Source of the DNA: Euclidia mi
Taxonomy: Eukaryota; Arthropoda; Insecta; Lepidoptera; Erebidae
Length of the DNA stretch: 64,000 nt
Direction: 5' to 3'
Assembly: GCA_944739405.2 (NCBI GenBank)
Contig: OX123187.2
Coordinates: 80,274,450-80,338,449 of the forward strand
Made by a program: the position numbers and the translations under genes
Part shown: positions 21,600 to 33,340 of the stretch, in pieces
Layout of the letters: each line of letters begins with the position of its first letter
Numbering within the stretch: position 1 is the first letter of the stretch
Notes under the pieces: generated by a model
What the model was told of the DNA's origin: nothing
Databases searched by the model: none
Seen by the model: only the letters and a program-made list of their open reading frames with translations

Positions 21600-23157
21600 G
21601 TTGTACAAAATAATAACACGATTAAGATTACTTAGATTACTATTATTATTATTATTTAGATTACTTTACAAGGACAATGTTTTGGGTTCAGCAGTTGGAT
21701 GCCAACAAGGTGACCTTCTTGGACCAGTCATTTTTAGTTTAGCCATACACCCCATTATTCGGCAACTAAATTCAAAATTTAATGTGTGGTTCTTAGATTA
21801 TGGAACTCTGGGAGGCGATGTAGACACTGTATTACAAGACATGGCTTTTCTAAAAAAATAATTCTCATCCACTGGCTTAGAACTAAATTATAGTAAATGT
21901 GAACTTTTTATAAATACAACAGACTTAATGAACAAACATTTGGTAATAAGTATCGAAATTTAATCATTTGGCACCAAATATCAAAATTGTTGAAAAAACT
22001 TCTCTTCGCCCCCTAGGTTCACCAATTTTTCAAAAAACTTTTGAATCTTTCATAGAAGAAAAGATACAACATTTTACAAAGTGATATTTCAGATCGTCTA
22101 TTCAAAATTAATATTCATTCAGCTTATACAATTATTCGGTATTGCCTTTTCGAAATGATCAAATTATTCAAAGAACTTTAAGGAAGATATTAAATGTGGA
22201 CATGGACGACTGAGCCTGGCTACAAGCGTCTTTACCCATACGTCTAGGTGGGCTCGGCGTTCGCAAAATTTCCAGTGTCAGTTTACCGGCGTTTTTATCT
22301 TCGGTTCACAGCACGGAAGAGTTAACTAGGAAAATTTTATTTGGAAGTGCTGTGCAAAACCGAAGCTATAAATGTCTGGAAAATGGCTTGTCCAAACACT
22401 GAATTGCCTACCAACCTTTTCTCCCAGAGACAGTGGGACTTGCCACTCTGCAACATAATAAGAAAAATCTTTTGTCTACAGCTTCTAATGTTGCAGAGCG
22501 TGCTCGCTTACTGGCTGTGGGGCAATGGGAATCTGGTCTTTGGCTACAAGCACTACCATCTTCCAGCACTGGAACCATGTTCGACGATGAGACCTTCCGT
22601 ATTGCCACTTGCCTACGTTTGGGTGCTCCATGTGTTTCTCCGCATCGATGTCATTGTGGAGAAGACGTCGATAGCCTCGGACATCATGGGATTTCTTGCA
22701 GTAGAAGCGTGGGTAGAATTCCACGACATGCACATTTGAACGACATAATTCGTCGTCGTCGGAAAATGGGTAGGCTTTTGGTGTGGGACGCAACGTGCGT
22801 AGACTTGCGCCATCACATATTTCAAGCACAGCATGTCAACCTGGCGTTGCTGCTGCAACGGCGGAAACCCTCAAACGGCGCAAATACGGTAATTTAGTTG
22901 GCAATTACGTATTTGAGCCGTTCGGGGTAGAAACGCTGGGCTCATGGGGTCCGAGCGCTCGTATTTTGTACCGAGACATCTCCAAACGCTTGATCGACGT
23001 CTCACGTGACCGAGGACTGGTTTATTTTTTGCTCAAAGAATCAGCATTGCCATTCAACGTGGCAATGCTGCCAGCCTTCTGGGCACGTTACCCGATGACA
23101 GTGATGCGGACGAATACTACGACGCCTAAACGCTTTGCTTTTTTATGTACATATTAG
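21600..23157 (+). pseudogene. Retroelement remnant, RT plus Cys/His and nuclease-like C-terminus (R2-like?)
   Basis: Frames in order: an RT palm piece (21660-21861) with GCQQGDLLGPVIFSLAIHP and VWFLDYGTLGGD, where the second Asp of a YLDD-type site is Tyr; broken sequence; then 22433-22897 with a Cys/His cluster CHCGEDVDSLGHHGISC; and 22783-23157 with VETLGSWGPSARILYRDIS. Between them a block reads LLVWDATCVD. A CCHC cluster followed by a D...D-x-T/C nuclease-like domain C-terminal to RT resembles R2/NeSL-group LINEs with a restriction-like endonuclease. That clade assignment is inference. At least three frameshifts are present. Confidence 0.55.
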
Positions 23158-23276
23158 TTCGTTTGTTTTTTTAATTTAGTTGTAGGATTTATACGTATAA
23201 TTTTAGTTGTAAATAATAGTTTTTAATGTAAATAAGTTTAAAGTTGTAAAATAATTTAATTGAAATAATAATAAAT

Positions 23277-23465
23277 AATCGGTTTTCAACTATCGCGATT
23301 TGTATACGTATATCATACAATATTATTAAGCGGGTCTTAGTCGCGATAATTTACTTATTTACGTTAAACGTAGGAAAATAACAGAGGTATTTATGCCTTT
23401 ATATAAGTAAATTATCGCGACTAAGACCCGTAAAATAATATTGTATAATAATAAATAGTTTTCAA
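23277..23465. repeat. Fold-back repeat F1
   Basis: 'cgatttgtatacg...tcatacaata...gcgggtcttagtcgcgataa' at 23297-23350 returns inverted at 23408-23455. Same family as F2 (24190), F3 (28798) and F4 (43686). Confidence 0.65.
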
Positions 23466-23639
23466 ACCTTTTTTTGAATAGAATTGTTAATGAATGGAAG
23501 AAATATTATGTAAGATAGTATGGGTTTAGACGTGCTCGCCACTCGAAGGAATAATTTTTACGGTATGAACACACAACCTGTCAAAATTATACAACAAATT
23601 AAATAACGGCTTAGTGTAAAATATGCACTAGAATTATAA

Positions 23640-23861
23640 ATTATTACAACTGGTAGCCAGAGGTGTAATATTACACCCACATTTCTCCATGAATTTATAG
23701 ATCCCACGTAAGCTCATTGCCGTTACCGGGCACATCACCAGACTCCGTGCTGCTACTGAGAATTCTGAAAAACCCAGTTACACTTTTTTGCCCGACCCGG
23801 GAATCGAACCCGGATCCTCCGATCAGCAGTCGCATAGGCTATCGACTGGACCACGGAGGCA
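23640..23861 (-). mobile_element. tRNA-headed SINE, copy S1
   Basis: On the minus strand a tRNA-like head (about 23861-23790) has a B-box reading ggttcgattcc. A body follows that contains 'attctcagtagcagcacgga', 'gtctgg.gatgtgcccggta' and 'ttacgtggga'. The same body occurs at 34739-34995. The head would carry the RNA polymerase III promoter. Confidence 0.75.
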
Positions 23862-24189
23862 AATTATTGAGAATATTAAAACGTTTGCTGTTGTTATGAC
23901 GTGGTAGTCTTGTAAGTAGATGAATATTTTATGACTGGATAAATATGAATATTTTATAAGGACAAAAAAAAGATATTTAATTTAGACATTGCCCCTTAGA
24001 GAGATATAGTATATTGCTGGTGATTCTGTTGCACGTGGAAGGTTATTTTAAACAACTGATATCTTTGATAAAACTTTCAGATAGAATTTTTATTGTCCCA
24101 TTAAACTATATGAAAGAATTTTCTACACAGTACATACTCTAACTTAGTTGCGCCTAAATCAATGTCAAATAAATATCACAATAATGATT

Positions 24190-24412
24190 TTAAACTTTCG
24201 CGATTAGTATACATTATACAAGGTTATTTAGCGGGTCTAAATCAAATTAGCTTATTTAGTGTTTAGTCCCGCCGCGACCACGGCTGAAGCAAGTCGGCCG
24301 AAACGTTGGTAAATACCGAGGTATTTATGCATTAAATATAATATTTATCGCGAGTTAGACCCTAAATAACCTTGTATAAAATATCTCAAAATCGCAATAT
24401 TTTTGTAAAATA
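24190..24412. repeat. Fold-back repeat F2
   Basis: Begins ttttaaactttcgcgatt and ends with inverted '...ccttgtataaaa...aaatcgcaat'. It contains the conserved small hairpin flanked by cgacca and aaacgttgg (24274-24309). Confidence 0.65.
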
Positions 24413-24539
24413 AAATAGATGACTAATATTAGTTAAGTGCACTCAAGAACCTAATTTGCAGGGCATCGTTTAGATATTCTTTTTCGTGTGAATGTGTGAG
24501 ACAGAGGATCTCAGGTAGGATGTCGGGGTTCGAGAGAAA

Positions 24540-25270
24540 CACTGCTAGGCTGAACAGGTTCTTTATTAAGTCTCACTACCGCTTACATACAGTATGACCG
24601 AACTAGGTAAGCACTGGCCTGAGGGCTGGAGCGTAGACTCCTGCTGCTCTCCGACGCTCGCAGGGTAGCTGCTCGTAGGGTCGCCGATGAGCTGGCCAAG
24701 GTGCGCTGCGCGGGCAGCTCTGTGGTCGAGGTTCAGGCTGAGCGGGGTCTCAGGCGGTGCAGCCGATGTTTGCCGAGCGGTCAGGCTCAGGCGTCCGTGG
24801 CCTGGCTGTAGGAGCTCGTAGGCAGGAACGGAGGCTTGGGTGGCAGCTGGCTAGTAGCGGCACGGCGCCAGCAGCTCGTGGCTTGTAGCCCGTAGAGAGA
24901 AGACAGGTGCAGTGAGCCCGTAGGAAGAACTGGAAACAGCATAGAGAATACACAACAACCAGTCAGGAACAGGCGGTCCCTAGATCGGCTGTTATGCTTA
25001 GTAGACACAGATACTACAGACAGAACGTATAAGCACACAGACAACTAGAATATGCTTACCCCCAGCGGGACAGTAGAAAGAGACAGCGAGACGGTGTGTA
25101 GGGCAAGTGATCGACTTAGATCGCGCACCCATCTTATATAGATATAGCCCTATGACTCACAACTGCCTTTGGCTAGTGAACATGACCATATTTGGTAATA
25201 TTGCGAACGGCTAAGCTGGCGTTAAGCGCCTGCGAGATATTATAACGCAATACGTGTAGTATTACGTTAC
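24540..25270 (-). other. GC-rich block with LTR-like signals
   Basis: This differs sharply in composition from its surroundings. On the minus strand it has a TATA-like tatataag (about 25134-25141) and, about 560 bp downstream, an aataaag signal (about 24570). That resembles an LTR or a compact non-autonomous LTR element, but I found no matching second LTR or target duplication. The ORFs at 24750-25044 are low-complexity Arg/Pro-rich and not credible. Confidence 0.3.
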
Positions 25271-25844
25271 ATGTGTGACCAGCTCTTGTGTCGGATATAT
25301 TGCCTAACGATTCCTGTCCTAAGACAATAACCAGGATCGATGTAAATGCCACATACGGTCACCCATCCAAGAGGCGTAAGCGAACTGTGCAAGCGTTGCT
25401 TAACTTTCCCTGCCAAGCCAAGCTATGAGCGCTTCATCGTTTAAATTATGACTTAGTTAAAAGATCGGTGTTTGAAACATCTTTACACGGCTACTCAATG
25501 TCACAAAGCAATAAGGCTTAACAACATATAACCAAGATACCGCAGCGGCATTCCCGAGCCCAAAATATGCGTACAACATATCCCATTACGATGTTAAGCC
25601 CGCCAAAATTCTTCACTTACAAACCTAACTAAATATCGCGAGCTAGCGTAAAATTCATCTATTTTGGTTTTAATCAAAAACTTTATATATTATTTATCTC
25701 GCATATTCTTCTGGGTAAAGTTGAATTTCATTTGGGTCGTTTTACACCTATAATTTTGTAGCAGAAATTTAATCGTCAGCGCAATACGGTCATTGAGTGC
25801 CGACATGTTGTGCACTGCTACGCGCGTATTAAGTAATAATTATT
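25271..25844. other. Unassigned DNA
   Basis: No supported feature. Confidence 0.5.
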
Positions 25845-26159
25845 ATGCTCAATAATAATAAACTAGCCCTAAATACTGATAAAACTATGTGTATAGAATT
25901 TTCTAACAAAAATATTACGCATTCCGGTCATCCTTTAAATATCACTGCTCACTTCTTACATTGCTCCACCTCTGCCGATTCAACCTGCTCTTGTCCAATC
26001 CTCCAGAAAACCAACACAATTAAATTAAATATAATAATAATATAGCTTGGAGCTTGTTCCCAATACTGGTGGGTTTCCATAGCATAGTTATATATTTTTT
26101 AATGTATTTTTTATATATCATATATTTAAAAATGTATTAACATGATATGAGAGATACAT

Positions 26160-26530
26160 CAAATCAAATCAAAATCATTTATTCATCTAGGTCACAAGTT
26201 AACGCTTATGAACGTAAATTTTTTAAATAGAATTACTTAATGCTTCTACATTTACATTTAATGCCTCGTTCGCAAAGCAATAGGTAGAACCACGAGAAAG
26301 AACGGGCAATAAAACTCGTGGCCACTCTTTTAAATCGCCAATATTATGGTACATACATATTTTTATTTTTGTAAGGAGCTGCAACTGTTTCACATTGTAC
26401 TTAATTACTTGTAAATAGTAATTAGTTACAGACATAATACTTAAGAAATTAATGCAGTTACTAAAATTAAGTGCCTTAGTTAGCCTGCCAATGTGAATAT
26501 TGTGTAACAGGAGCATCCACTTACGTCTTA
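26160..26530 (-). mobile_element. LINE 3'-end fragment (nested)
   Basis: The reverse complement of a LINE 3' UTR also found at 29500-29760 and 63108-63235. The tail (aaatgattttgatttgattt on the minus strand) abuts about 26160. The block 'aacgggcaataaaactcgtg' and 'gcaactgtttcac' are shared. It sits inside the LINE remnant above. Confidence 0.7.
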
Positions 26531-27540
26531 TAATGTAGGCAACTCGCGACCATGTTCAGAACTATGGTGGAAATGTATGTTACAGAAGTGACTGTATATG
26601 AATACACAAAATTACAAAAACATTAGTTTACAGCCCATGATCACGAGTTATCTTCATCTTACAGTGCAGTAAAACTTTAATAAAATTAGTGGAACAACAA
26701 TGCAAATGTAAATGTAGTAAGTTGAATTTACCAATTTATTCACCTTTATGAAATAAAGGTGATAATAATATAATTAATATGTAATTTTTATGTTTATATT
26801 TTAATTGGTAACGTCGATATTATTATGATATACGTTAAAACTCACCTGCGTTTATGTTTGCATCATAGAAATTATCTATAAAATGTATCTTGTACCTAAT
26901 AAATTAATAAAAAAAAAATACTTGGGAATCACTTTGGAAAACACACTCACTTTCCATTCGCATATACTTCTTCTCGCAGCCAGAACTAGTAAACTTATTT
27001 ATATATTTAAAAATCTGTGCCATGTCGCTAATGCGAATATCATAAAAATGGTATACTTAGCACTTTGCCTGTCAATTATCACATATGGTATAACCATTTA
27101 ATAAAACTTGAAACGGCTCAGAGGGCGGTTCTAAAAGTTGCAAATTGTTTACCTTATATGCACCCTACAGCTGATCTTTATAAAAAAACAGGTGTTTTAA
27201 CTGTACGCCAGTTATTTATAAAACATGTCATCCTTCCGCAGCACTCATGCATCCCTTACAATCCCATAATGTTTAATAATAAAAGACGGAAACATACGGT
27301 TTGTACGTTACCAAAAGTTCACACAAGCTTCGCGCAACGGCACTTTGGCCACCTCAGCAGATATTTATACAATAGGGCTAACAAATTACTATCCAAATAT
27401 GACCTCCCCAAAAAGAAATGTCAAATTGTACTTTCCAAATCGCTCCAAAACCTTGACTACGATACGACTGAACAATTACTCTACATTCAGAGATAAAAGA
27501 TCCACAACCGTCTTTACTAACGCATCCGCGAAGAAACATC

Positions 27541-27640
27541 CATAAACACGCACACATACACTACGCGCGCACACACTCACATACACACTACGCGCGCACA
27601 CACATGCACACAATACAAATACACACACACATTTAGTGTA
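27541..27640. repeat. CA/CG-rich simple repeat
   Basis: Imperfect cacacgca / tacgcgcgca units within the LINE 3' UTR. Confidence 0.7.
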
Positions 27641-27972
27641 ATTGCATGTTCAGTTATTTTGTTACATTTTGTTCTATTTTTTATGTGATAACCTTGTATA
27701 ATTCATGTACCTACTGCTTATTGTCAATTATTTAAGTATGGCAACTCTTCTAACTACACCAACAAGTTCCGGGTGGGGGCCCGGTGATCCATCACACAGG
27801 ACTTACCTAGTACGGAATCCGGTCTCTTACAAAGGATTATAATTTTAGATTTTATCCTCATTGTAGCCAACCTACTCTAAGTTTAATGCGTACATGGACC
27901 TTTGTAGAGAGAAATAAATGTTTTATTATTATTATTTATAATTATTACTTAATAAATGTATTTAGCGGCTAT

Positions 27973-28623
27973 ATGTCGCTCGATACTGTAGCTATCAGCT
28001 GTTCACAGCAACTTATAGCCAACGAGCTGTTGGTGTTTATTCAACATGCCATCGACACCATGGACGAGGTCAGCATTCTGCAGATCTGTAAGTCCAACTT
28101 CAATGAAGAAGACCTTAATGGTAGCAAGAGGCTACTTTATCAGACCCTGGACAAGTTAGATGAGATGCCGTCTCGGCGAAGGGATGGCACCGAGAAGAGT
28201 ATCCAGGACATCATCTCCTTACTGAAGGTGACCGACCCTGACGACGTGCCTACTTTAGTGGCGAAGGATTTGCACAAGCTGCCGCCTGTCACATTCGACC
28301 ACGTCCACGTAACCAGGTTGCTGAAGGACATTACCTCCCTGAAATCAAGCCTGGTCAAGCTGCAGTCCAAGTTGGAGAAGTCGGACAGCACCATTAGTGA
28401 GCTACATGCAGAGGTAGTGTTATTAGGTAACGCTATTTTTACAAGTAGGTTGCCAGTCGATACTAACGTAAACACACGACGCGGGGCTCAAAACGCATCT
28501 ATCAGCAGTTTTGCGTCAGCGAATTTGCTTGCGTCGCCTATCGCCAGTAATGCAAGTGGTGAGACGTGTAACGTTGCTGAAGTCGGGTCATCGGCACCGG
28601 CTCAAGGTTTTGCCGAGGGTTAG
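27973..28623 (+). pseudogene. Retroelement ORF1-like protein, N-terminal part
   Basis: ORF from ATG 27973 (MSLDTVAISCSQQ) to 28623. It has a helical N-terminal region with TMDEVSILQICKSNFNEED and a well-conserved block DPDDVPTLVAKDLHKLPPV (about residues 95-113), then a coiled coil and a low-complexity Ser/Ala tail. I recall this arrangement in ORF1 proteins of insect LINEs. The C-terminal RNA-binding part appears to lie at 29767-30296, separated by a fold-back element, a SINE and a LINE tail. Biased Ala/Ser codons and higher GC distinguish it from its surroundings. Confidence 0.6.
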
Positions 28624-28785
28624 GAGGCTAACTAAATCATCCTCTTAGCGTTATCCCAGTTTCAATCTGGGGTCCGCTTACATACTAGTCTAACCGGATT
28701 TGGCTGAATATTAGCTTTTCCACAAAGCGACTGCCTGTCTGACCTCCGCAACCCGAAGGGATAGCAATATTCCATGGTATAGACT

Positions 28786-29212
28786 AGTGTCAGTTTCATA
28801 CAAAATAAATTAGCGGGTCTTAATCGCGTACAACTAACTTATTTAAGGTATAAATACCTATTTGGTTCCGAGGTTTCGCTCGTCTTGCACCGAGCGTGGT
28901 CGCGGAGAGACTGATGAGAGCTCAGCGCCGTCTTATGGAAGTGCGGGTTTCGGCACCTACCCTCATTTGGTCTTTATTTAAGTTCGCAATGTCGTCAAGT
29001 GAGGGTAGGTGCCGAAACCCGCACTTCCACAAGACGGCGCTGAGCTCTCATCAGTCTCTCCGCGACCACGCTCGGTGCAAGACGAGCGAAACGTCGGAAC
29101 CAAATAGGTATTTATACCTTAAATAAGTTAGTTGTACGCGATTAAGACCCGCTAATTTATTTTGTATGATGTATACAAATCGCGAAAGTTTAAAATCGAT
29201 TAGTGTCAGTTT
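28786..29212. repeat. Fold-back element F3 with 12-bp target duplication
   Basis: tagtgtcagttt at 28786-28797 and 29201-29212 brackets a 403-bp element. Arms 28798-28962 and about 29004-29168 are near-perfect reverse complements (about 165 bp) around a loop of about 40 bases. The element ends with gtatacaaatcgcgaaagtt, the terminal sequence of F4 read on the other strand. Confidence 0.85.
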
Positions 29213-29426
29213 ATTTAGAAGGTACTGACGCCCTACAACGACTGTCAAAGATCTTCATGACAACCGGGACCGACGGCTTAAAGTGCTCTCCGAGGCACGG
29301 GACAAGCGATAATTAACAATTCAATACGCACATAACTCCGAAAAGTCATTGGTGCGCGCCGTGGATTCGAACCCGATACCCTCTGCATGGCAGTCTGTTG
29401 GTATCTCTACTCGGCTATCGCTGCCT
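29213..29426 (-). mobile_element. tRNA-headed SINE, copy S2
   Basis: On the minus strand a tRNA-like head (29426-29354; A-box-like tagccgagtagag, B-box ggttcgaatcc) is followed by 'caatgacttttcggagttat' and 'actttaagccgtcggtcccg', a body I recognise as lepidopteran. F3 sits immediately against its 3' side. Confidence 0.75.
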
Positions 29427-29499
29427 TAGAAGGCTAACTAAATGAACATCAAAATTAAAATAAAGTATTATGCTTGAGTATTATTATGTACAGTTAATA

Positions 29500-29760
29500 T
29501 ATACACAAGTGATATAGAAGGTGTAACAGTTGCAGCACCTTACAAAATATAAATTATGTGTATTATGCAAAACCTGGTGATGAAAAAGAGTGACCGTGAA
29601 TTTTATTGCCCGTTCTTTCTCATGGTTCTACGCCCTCGCTTTGCGAACGTGGCAGTAAATGTAAATGTAGAAACTTTAAGTAATTATTTTATAAATTTAT
29701 TATTTTGACGTTCATAGGTGTCACATTGTGACCCAAATGAATAAAGGATTTTGAATTTGA
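29500..29760 (+). mobile_element. LINE 3'-end fragment
   Basis: 'agaaggtgtaacagttgcag' through 'gttcataggtgtcacattgt' and an aaaggattttgaatttg tail. Same family as 26160-26530 (inverted) and 63108-63235. Confidence 0.7.
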
Positions 29761-29766
29761 ATTTGG

Positions 29767-30296
29767 TTGATGCGTCAATGCCTAAGCGCGCCTATGCCAA
29801 AGTTGCTGTCAAAAGCAAAACGCAGCAAAATCGGCCGGATGAAAAAAGGGGTTAACAGAAGCATTGTACACCCCTTCAGAACAAGATCTTGGAGCTACGA
29901 GCCCCACATAAGGAGACATGCGACGAGGATGGTTTTATTAAGGTGGAGAAGAAGAAGAAGAAACCTACTTGTCGTAACCTGTGTGGTACCGGATTAGTGG
30001 GACCGAACATGCTGCTACGTCCCACTGTCCCAACCAGGCAGTTGTACGTGTCTCGGCTGCATCATTCCACAAAGGATGAGGAGGTCGTAGACTACATATA
30101 CGTGAAGACCAACTGGACTTTAAAAGTCGAGAGATTTGAGTCATGGCATAACACCAACTTCAAGTCGTACGTGGTGCGGGTGTCGACTCATCATCTCGAC
30201 ACTTTTCTTAAGGAAGAGTTTTGGCCGAAGGGTGTTGTGTATCGGCGTTTTTATGGAAGGTTACGCAATACCACTCAGCGTACCACGAAGCCGTAA
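29767..30296 (+). pseudogene. Retroelement ORF1-like protein, C-terminal part
   Basis: The ORF 29889-30296 reads KKKKKPTCRNLCGTG, then a beta-alpha-beta-like segment RQLYVSRLHHSTKDEEVVDYI and SYVVRVSTHHLDTFL...FWPKGVVYRRF. This is the pattern of the RRM-like C-terminus of LINE ORF1 proteins that bind element RNA. It follows, in the same orientation, the N-terminal part at 27973-28623; the intervening 1.1 kb is made of recognisable insertions. A frameshift near 29890 disconnects the frames 29767-29997 and 29889-30296. Confidence 0.55.
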
Positions 30297-30338
30297 AGAA
30301 CACCTATGTCTTTGTAATATTATAATGTTATTGTATGT

Positions 30339-31196
30339 ATGTTAGCACTGCGATCACCAATACGCCTGCCAAGCGTGGCGATTATGGCAAATCCCCCCAT
30401 CATGAACCACATCAATAAAAACCGGCCGGTAGTCCCCGGCGGCCCCGCTAGTCCTGGTTATGGTAGCGGCCATCGTAACGGCGGGGCAAGGGGTGCGAAG
30501 AATCTCCGGAAGAGATCGGGCTACCACCACCAACGACAATTGGCCCTGGCAACACTAAACACGCGCACACTGCGGACCGACGAGAAGATCGTCAAGCTGC
30601 AAGAAGAATTGAGCAAGTTGCGGTAGGATATCATAGGCCTATCTGAAGTCCGAAGACAGGGGGAGTACTCGATAGTTCTCAATTTCGGTAACTTGCCCTT
30701 CTACCGGGAAGGTGGTGTCGGGTTCCTCGTCCACAAATCTCTCGTGACCAACGTGGTAAATATTGGGAGTGTGTCGAGCAGGGTAGCGTACCTTATACTC
30801 AGAATATCCAAGCGGTATTCGCTGAAGGTCATACAGGTATACGCACCGACCTCGATGCACCCCGATGAGGAGGTGGAGGCCATGTACGAGGACATATCTC
30901 GGGCTATACATGGCTTCAAAACCCATTACACTGTGGTCATGGGAGATTTTAACGCGAAACTGGGCAAACGCGACGGTGATGAGCTGAGAGTGGGGCAATT
31001 TGGTTATGGGCATCGGAATTCCCGGGGTCACTTGCTGGCTAGCTTTATGGAGAAGGAAGGACTCTACATGATGAATTCCTTCTTCAAGAAGCGAGAATGC
31101 CGCAAGTGGACCTGGGTATGTCCAGACGGTGCCACCAAAAATGAGATCGACTTTATCACGTCGACGAAGAGGAGATATTCAATGATGTCTCCGTGA
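30339..31196 (+). pseudogene. RTE LINE endonuclease region
   Basis: An APE-type endonuclease: LALATLNTRTLRTDEKI, then a TAG stop at about 30624, DIIGLSEVRRQG (catalytic Glu), VIQVYAPTS, TVVMGDFNAKLGKR (catalytic Asp-Asn) and FGYGHRNSRG; the end of the domain is lost to a shift near 31185. It nicks target DNA to start target-primed reverse transcription. The region is basic and Gly-rich before the domain. Confidence 0.85.
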
Positions 31197-31275
31197 TCAA
31201 TTCACTTAAAGCGGGGAGCGATCACCTAATGGTAAGAGGCACATTGAATATCTTACAAGCCTCGAACGGTCAAGG

Positions 31276-33340
31276 TTGATAAAGTCCACGCTCCAACCGG
31301 CACCGGTTCATATCCAAAACCCCGAGAGCTCTCAGCTCGAACTCAAGAACCGTTTTGAATACCTGGGCGAATGGGTAGATGTGGACGAGTACAGTAACGG
31401 GTTCGTGGATGCTGGCCATACAACAGGGGCAAAATTTTTCAAGCCCCAGAAAAGCAAGAGAACCAGCAAGATCTCGGGTCCGACCCTCGAGCTGTTAGAG
31501 GAAAGGCGCAAGATGGTTCTGCTATCCTCCGACGACGAGCCAAAATATCGGCACCTCAACAGACAGATCTCTAAGTCTCTGACTCGCGATCTCCGCCAAT
31601 ACAACACAAAATGTGTTTGTGAGGCGATCGAGCAGAATAAGGGATCCAAAGTATTCCAGAGGGATCTGTCTGTTGGGCAGAGTCAGCTGACAAAGCTGAA
31701 GACGGAAGATGGCAGAATTGTATCGTCCAAGCCTGAGCTCTTGGAGGAGATCGAAAGGTTCTATGGACAGCTATACACGACAACGCAACAACCCGCAAGT
31801 ACTCCAGCGTCAGACCCTAGAGCTGGATTGACCCGACACTATACCGAAGATATCCCGGACGTCAGCATGCACGAGATTAGTGTGGCTCTCAAACAGCTTA
31901 AAAACAACAAGGCGCCGGGTGATGTCGGAATTACGAGCGAGCTTCTGAAGGCCGGCGGTACACCCGCTAGAAAAGCCCTTCGGAAGATATTAATTCCGTC
32001 ATTCTCGAAGGTAAAACGCCACAGGCATGGCACAGAGGTGTGGTGGTGCTTTTCTTTAAGAAAGAGGATAAAACCCTCTTAAAGAACTACAGACCCATCA
32101 CACTTCTGAGCCACGTCTACAAGCTGTTTTCGAGGGTCATCACGAATCGTCTCGAGAGCAAGTTACACGACTTCCAGCCTCCCGAACAAGCCGGTTACCG
32201 TAAAGGCTATAGTACCATAGACCACATACATACGCTGCGGCAGGTTATACAGAAGTCCGAGGAGTATAACCAGCCCCTATGCTTGGCGTTTGTGGACTAT
32301 GAGCGGCGACATGGGCGGTGCTACAGTCTCTCCAACGGTGCCGGATTGACTACCGATATATCGAAGTGCTGAAGTGTTTGTATGAAAACGCCACTATGTC
32401 AGTCCGCCTCCAGGACCAGAGTTCGAAACCTATTCAACTCCAGCGAGGGGTGAGACAGGGGGATGTCATATCCCCGAAACTGTTTACCACTGCGCTGGAG
32501 GATGTTTTCAAGCTTTTGGACTGGAATCGACTCGGCATCAATATCAACGGCGAGTACATCACTCACCTTCGATTCGCAGACGATATCGTAGTCATGGCTG
32601 AGACCATGGAAGACCTAGGCACAATGCTCGATGGCCTCTGTAGAGTCTCCCAACAAGTAGGTCTTAAGATGAACATGGACAAGACGAAAATCATGTCGAA
32701 CGTCCATGTTGTACCTGCTCCTATTCAGGTTGGGAACTCTAAGCTCGAAGTTGTCGACAAGTATATCTACCTGGGACAAGTAGTTCAATTAGGTAGGTCC
32801 AACTTCGAGAAGGAGGTCAGTCGTCGAATCCAACTTGGTTGGGCAGCGTTTGGGAAGCTACGACATATCTTCTCGTCCGATTGCCCGCAGTGTCTCAAGA
32901 CGAAAGTCTTTGACCAGTGTGTGTTGCCAGTGATAACTTACGGATCAGAGACGTGGTCGCTCACTATGGGCCTTATCAGAAGGCTCAAGATCACTCAGAG
33001 GGCGATGGAGAGAGCTATGCTTGGAGTTTCCCTGCGAGATCGAATCAGAAATGAGGAGATCCGCAGTGGAACCAAAGTCGCCGTCATAGCTCTCCGGATA
33101 GCCAAGCTGAAGTGGCAGTGGGCAGAGCACATAGCTCGAAGAACCGATGGCCGTTGGGGCAGAAAGGTTCTGGAGTGGCGGCCACGTACCGGACGACGCA
33201 GCAGAGGTAGGCCCCCCGCAAGGTGGACCGACGATCTCGTCAAGATCGCGGGAGGCGGTTGGATGCGGGCGGCTCAAGACCGGTCTGTGTGGAGAACCTT
33301 GGGGGAGGCCTATGTCCAGCAGTGGACGTCGTTTGGCTGA
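31276..33340 (+). pseudogene. RTE LINE reverse transcriptase region
   Basis: The linker and fingers (31276-32040) end near KNNKAPGDVGITSELLK. A shift leads to KNYRPITLLSHVYKLFSRVI and QAGYRKGYSTIDHI (32040-32372). A second shift at about 32310, inside the FVDYE block, leads to the 340-residue ORF 32318-33340 with RGVRQGDVISPKLFTTALE, LRFADDIVVMAE (intact catalytic pair), VDKYIYLGQVV and GSETWSLT, then an Arg-rich C-terminus RGRPPARWTDD. Typical RTE layout without RNase H. Confidence 0.85.

Larger units (their letters stand above)
25845..27932 (+). pseudogene. LINE RT C-terminal region, split by an insertion
   Basis: The part with LNNNKLALNTDKTMCIEF (25845-25990) and the part with KKKYLGITLENTLTFHSHI (26883-27101), continuing as LIKLETAQRAVLKVANCL (27065-27496), are consecutive blocks of one LINE RT thumb/C-terminus. 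They are separated by about 0.9 kb that contains another LINE's 3' end (26160-26530, minus). A frameshift near 27090 joins the last two. A 3' UTR follows with a CA/CG dinucleotide-rich stretch (27541-27640) and an (ATT)n-like tail to 27932. The clade is R1/Jockey-like by the ETAQRAVLK block. The endonuclease is absent. Confidence 0.7.

Noticed and set aside
22341..22858. Several overlapping ORFs in other frames (132, 114, 81, 66 codons)
   Set aside because: Shadows of the retroelement frame carrying the Cys/His cluster.
24750..25044. Minus-strand ORFs rich in Arg, Pro and Ser
   Set aside because: Low-complexity translations of a GC-rich block, with no domain and no codon signal.
27541..27640. 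CRISPR-like or satellite array
   Set aside because: Only an imperfect dinucleotide-rich repeat in a LINE 3' UTR; there are no spacers, and the genome is eukaryotic.
28900..29100. Possible hammerhead ribozyme in fold-back F3 (ctgatgag and cgaaac both present)
   Set aside because: The two core motifs are not in the correct order and spacing on either strand, and the segment before the conserved stem reads cgacca instead of ctgatga. Only the small covarying stem is reported.
29354..29426. A genuine tRNA gene
   Set aside because: The tRNA-like head is continuous with a SINE body and lacks a properly paired acceptor stem; the same holds for 23790-23861 and 34739-34810.
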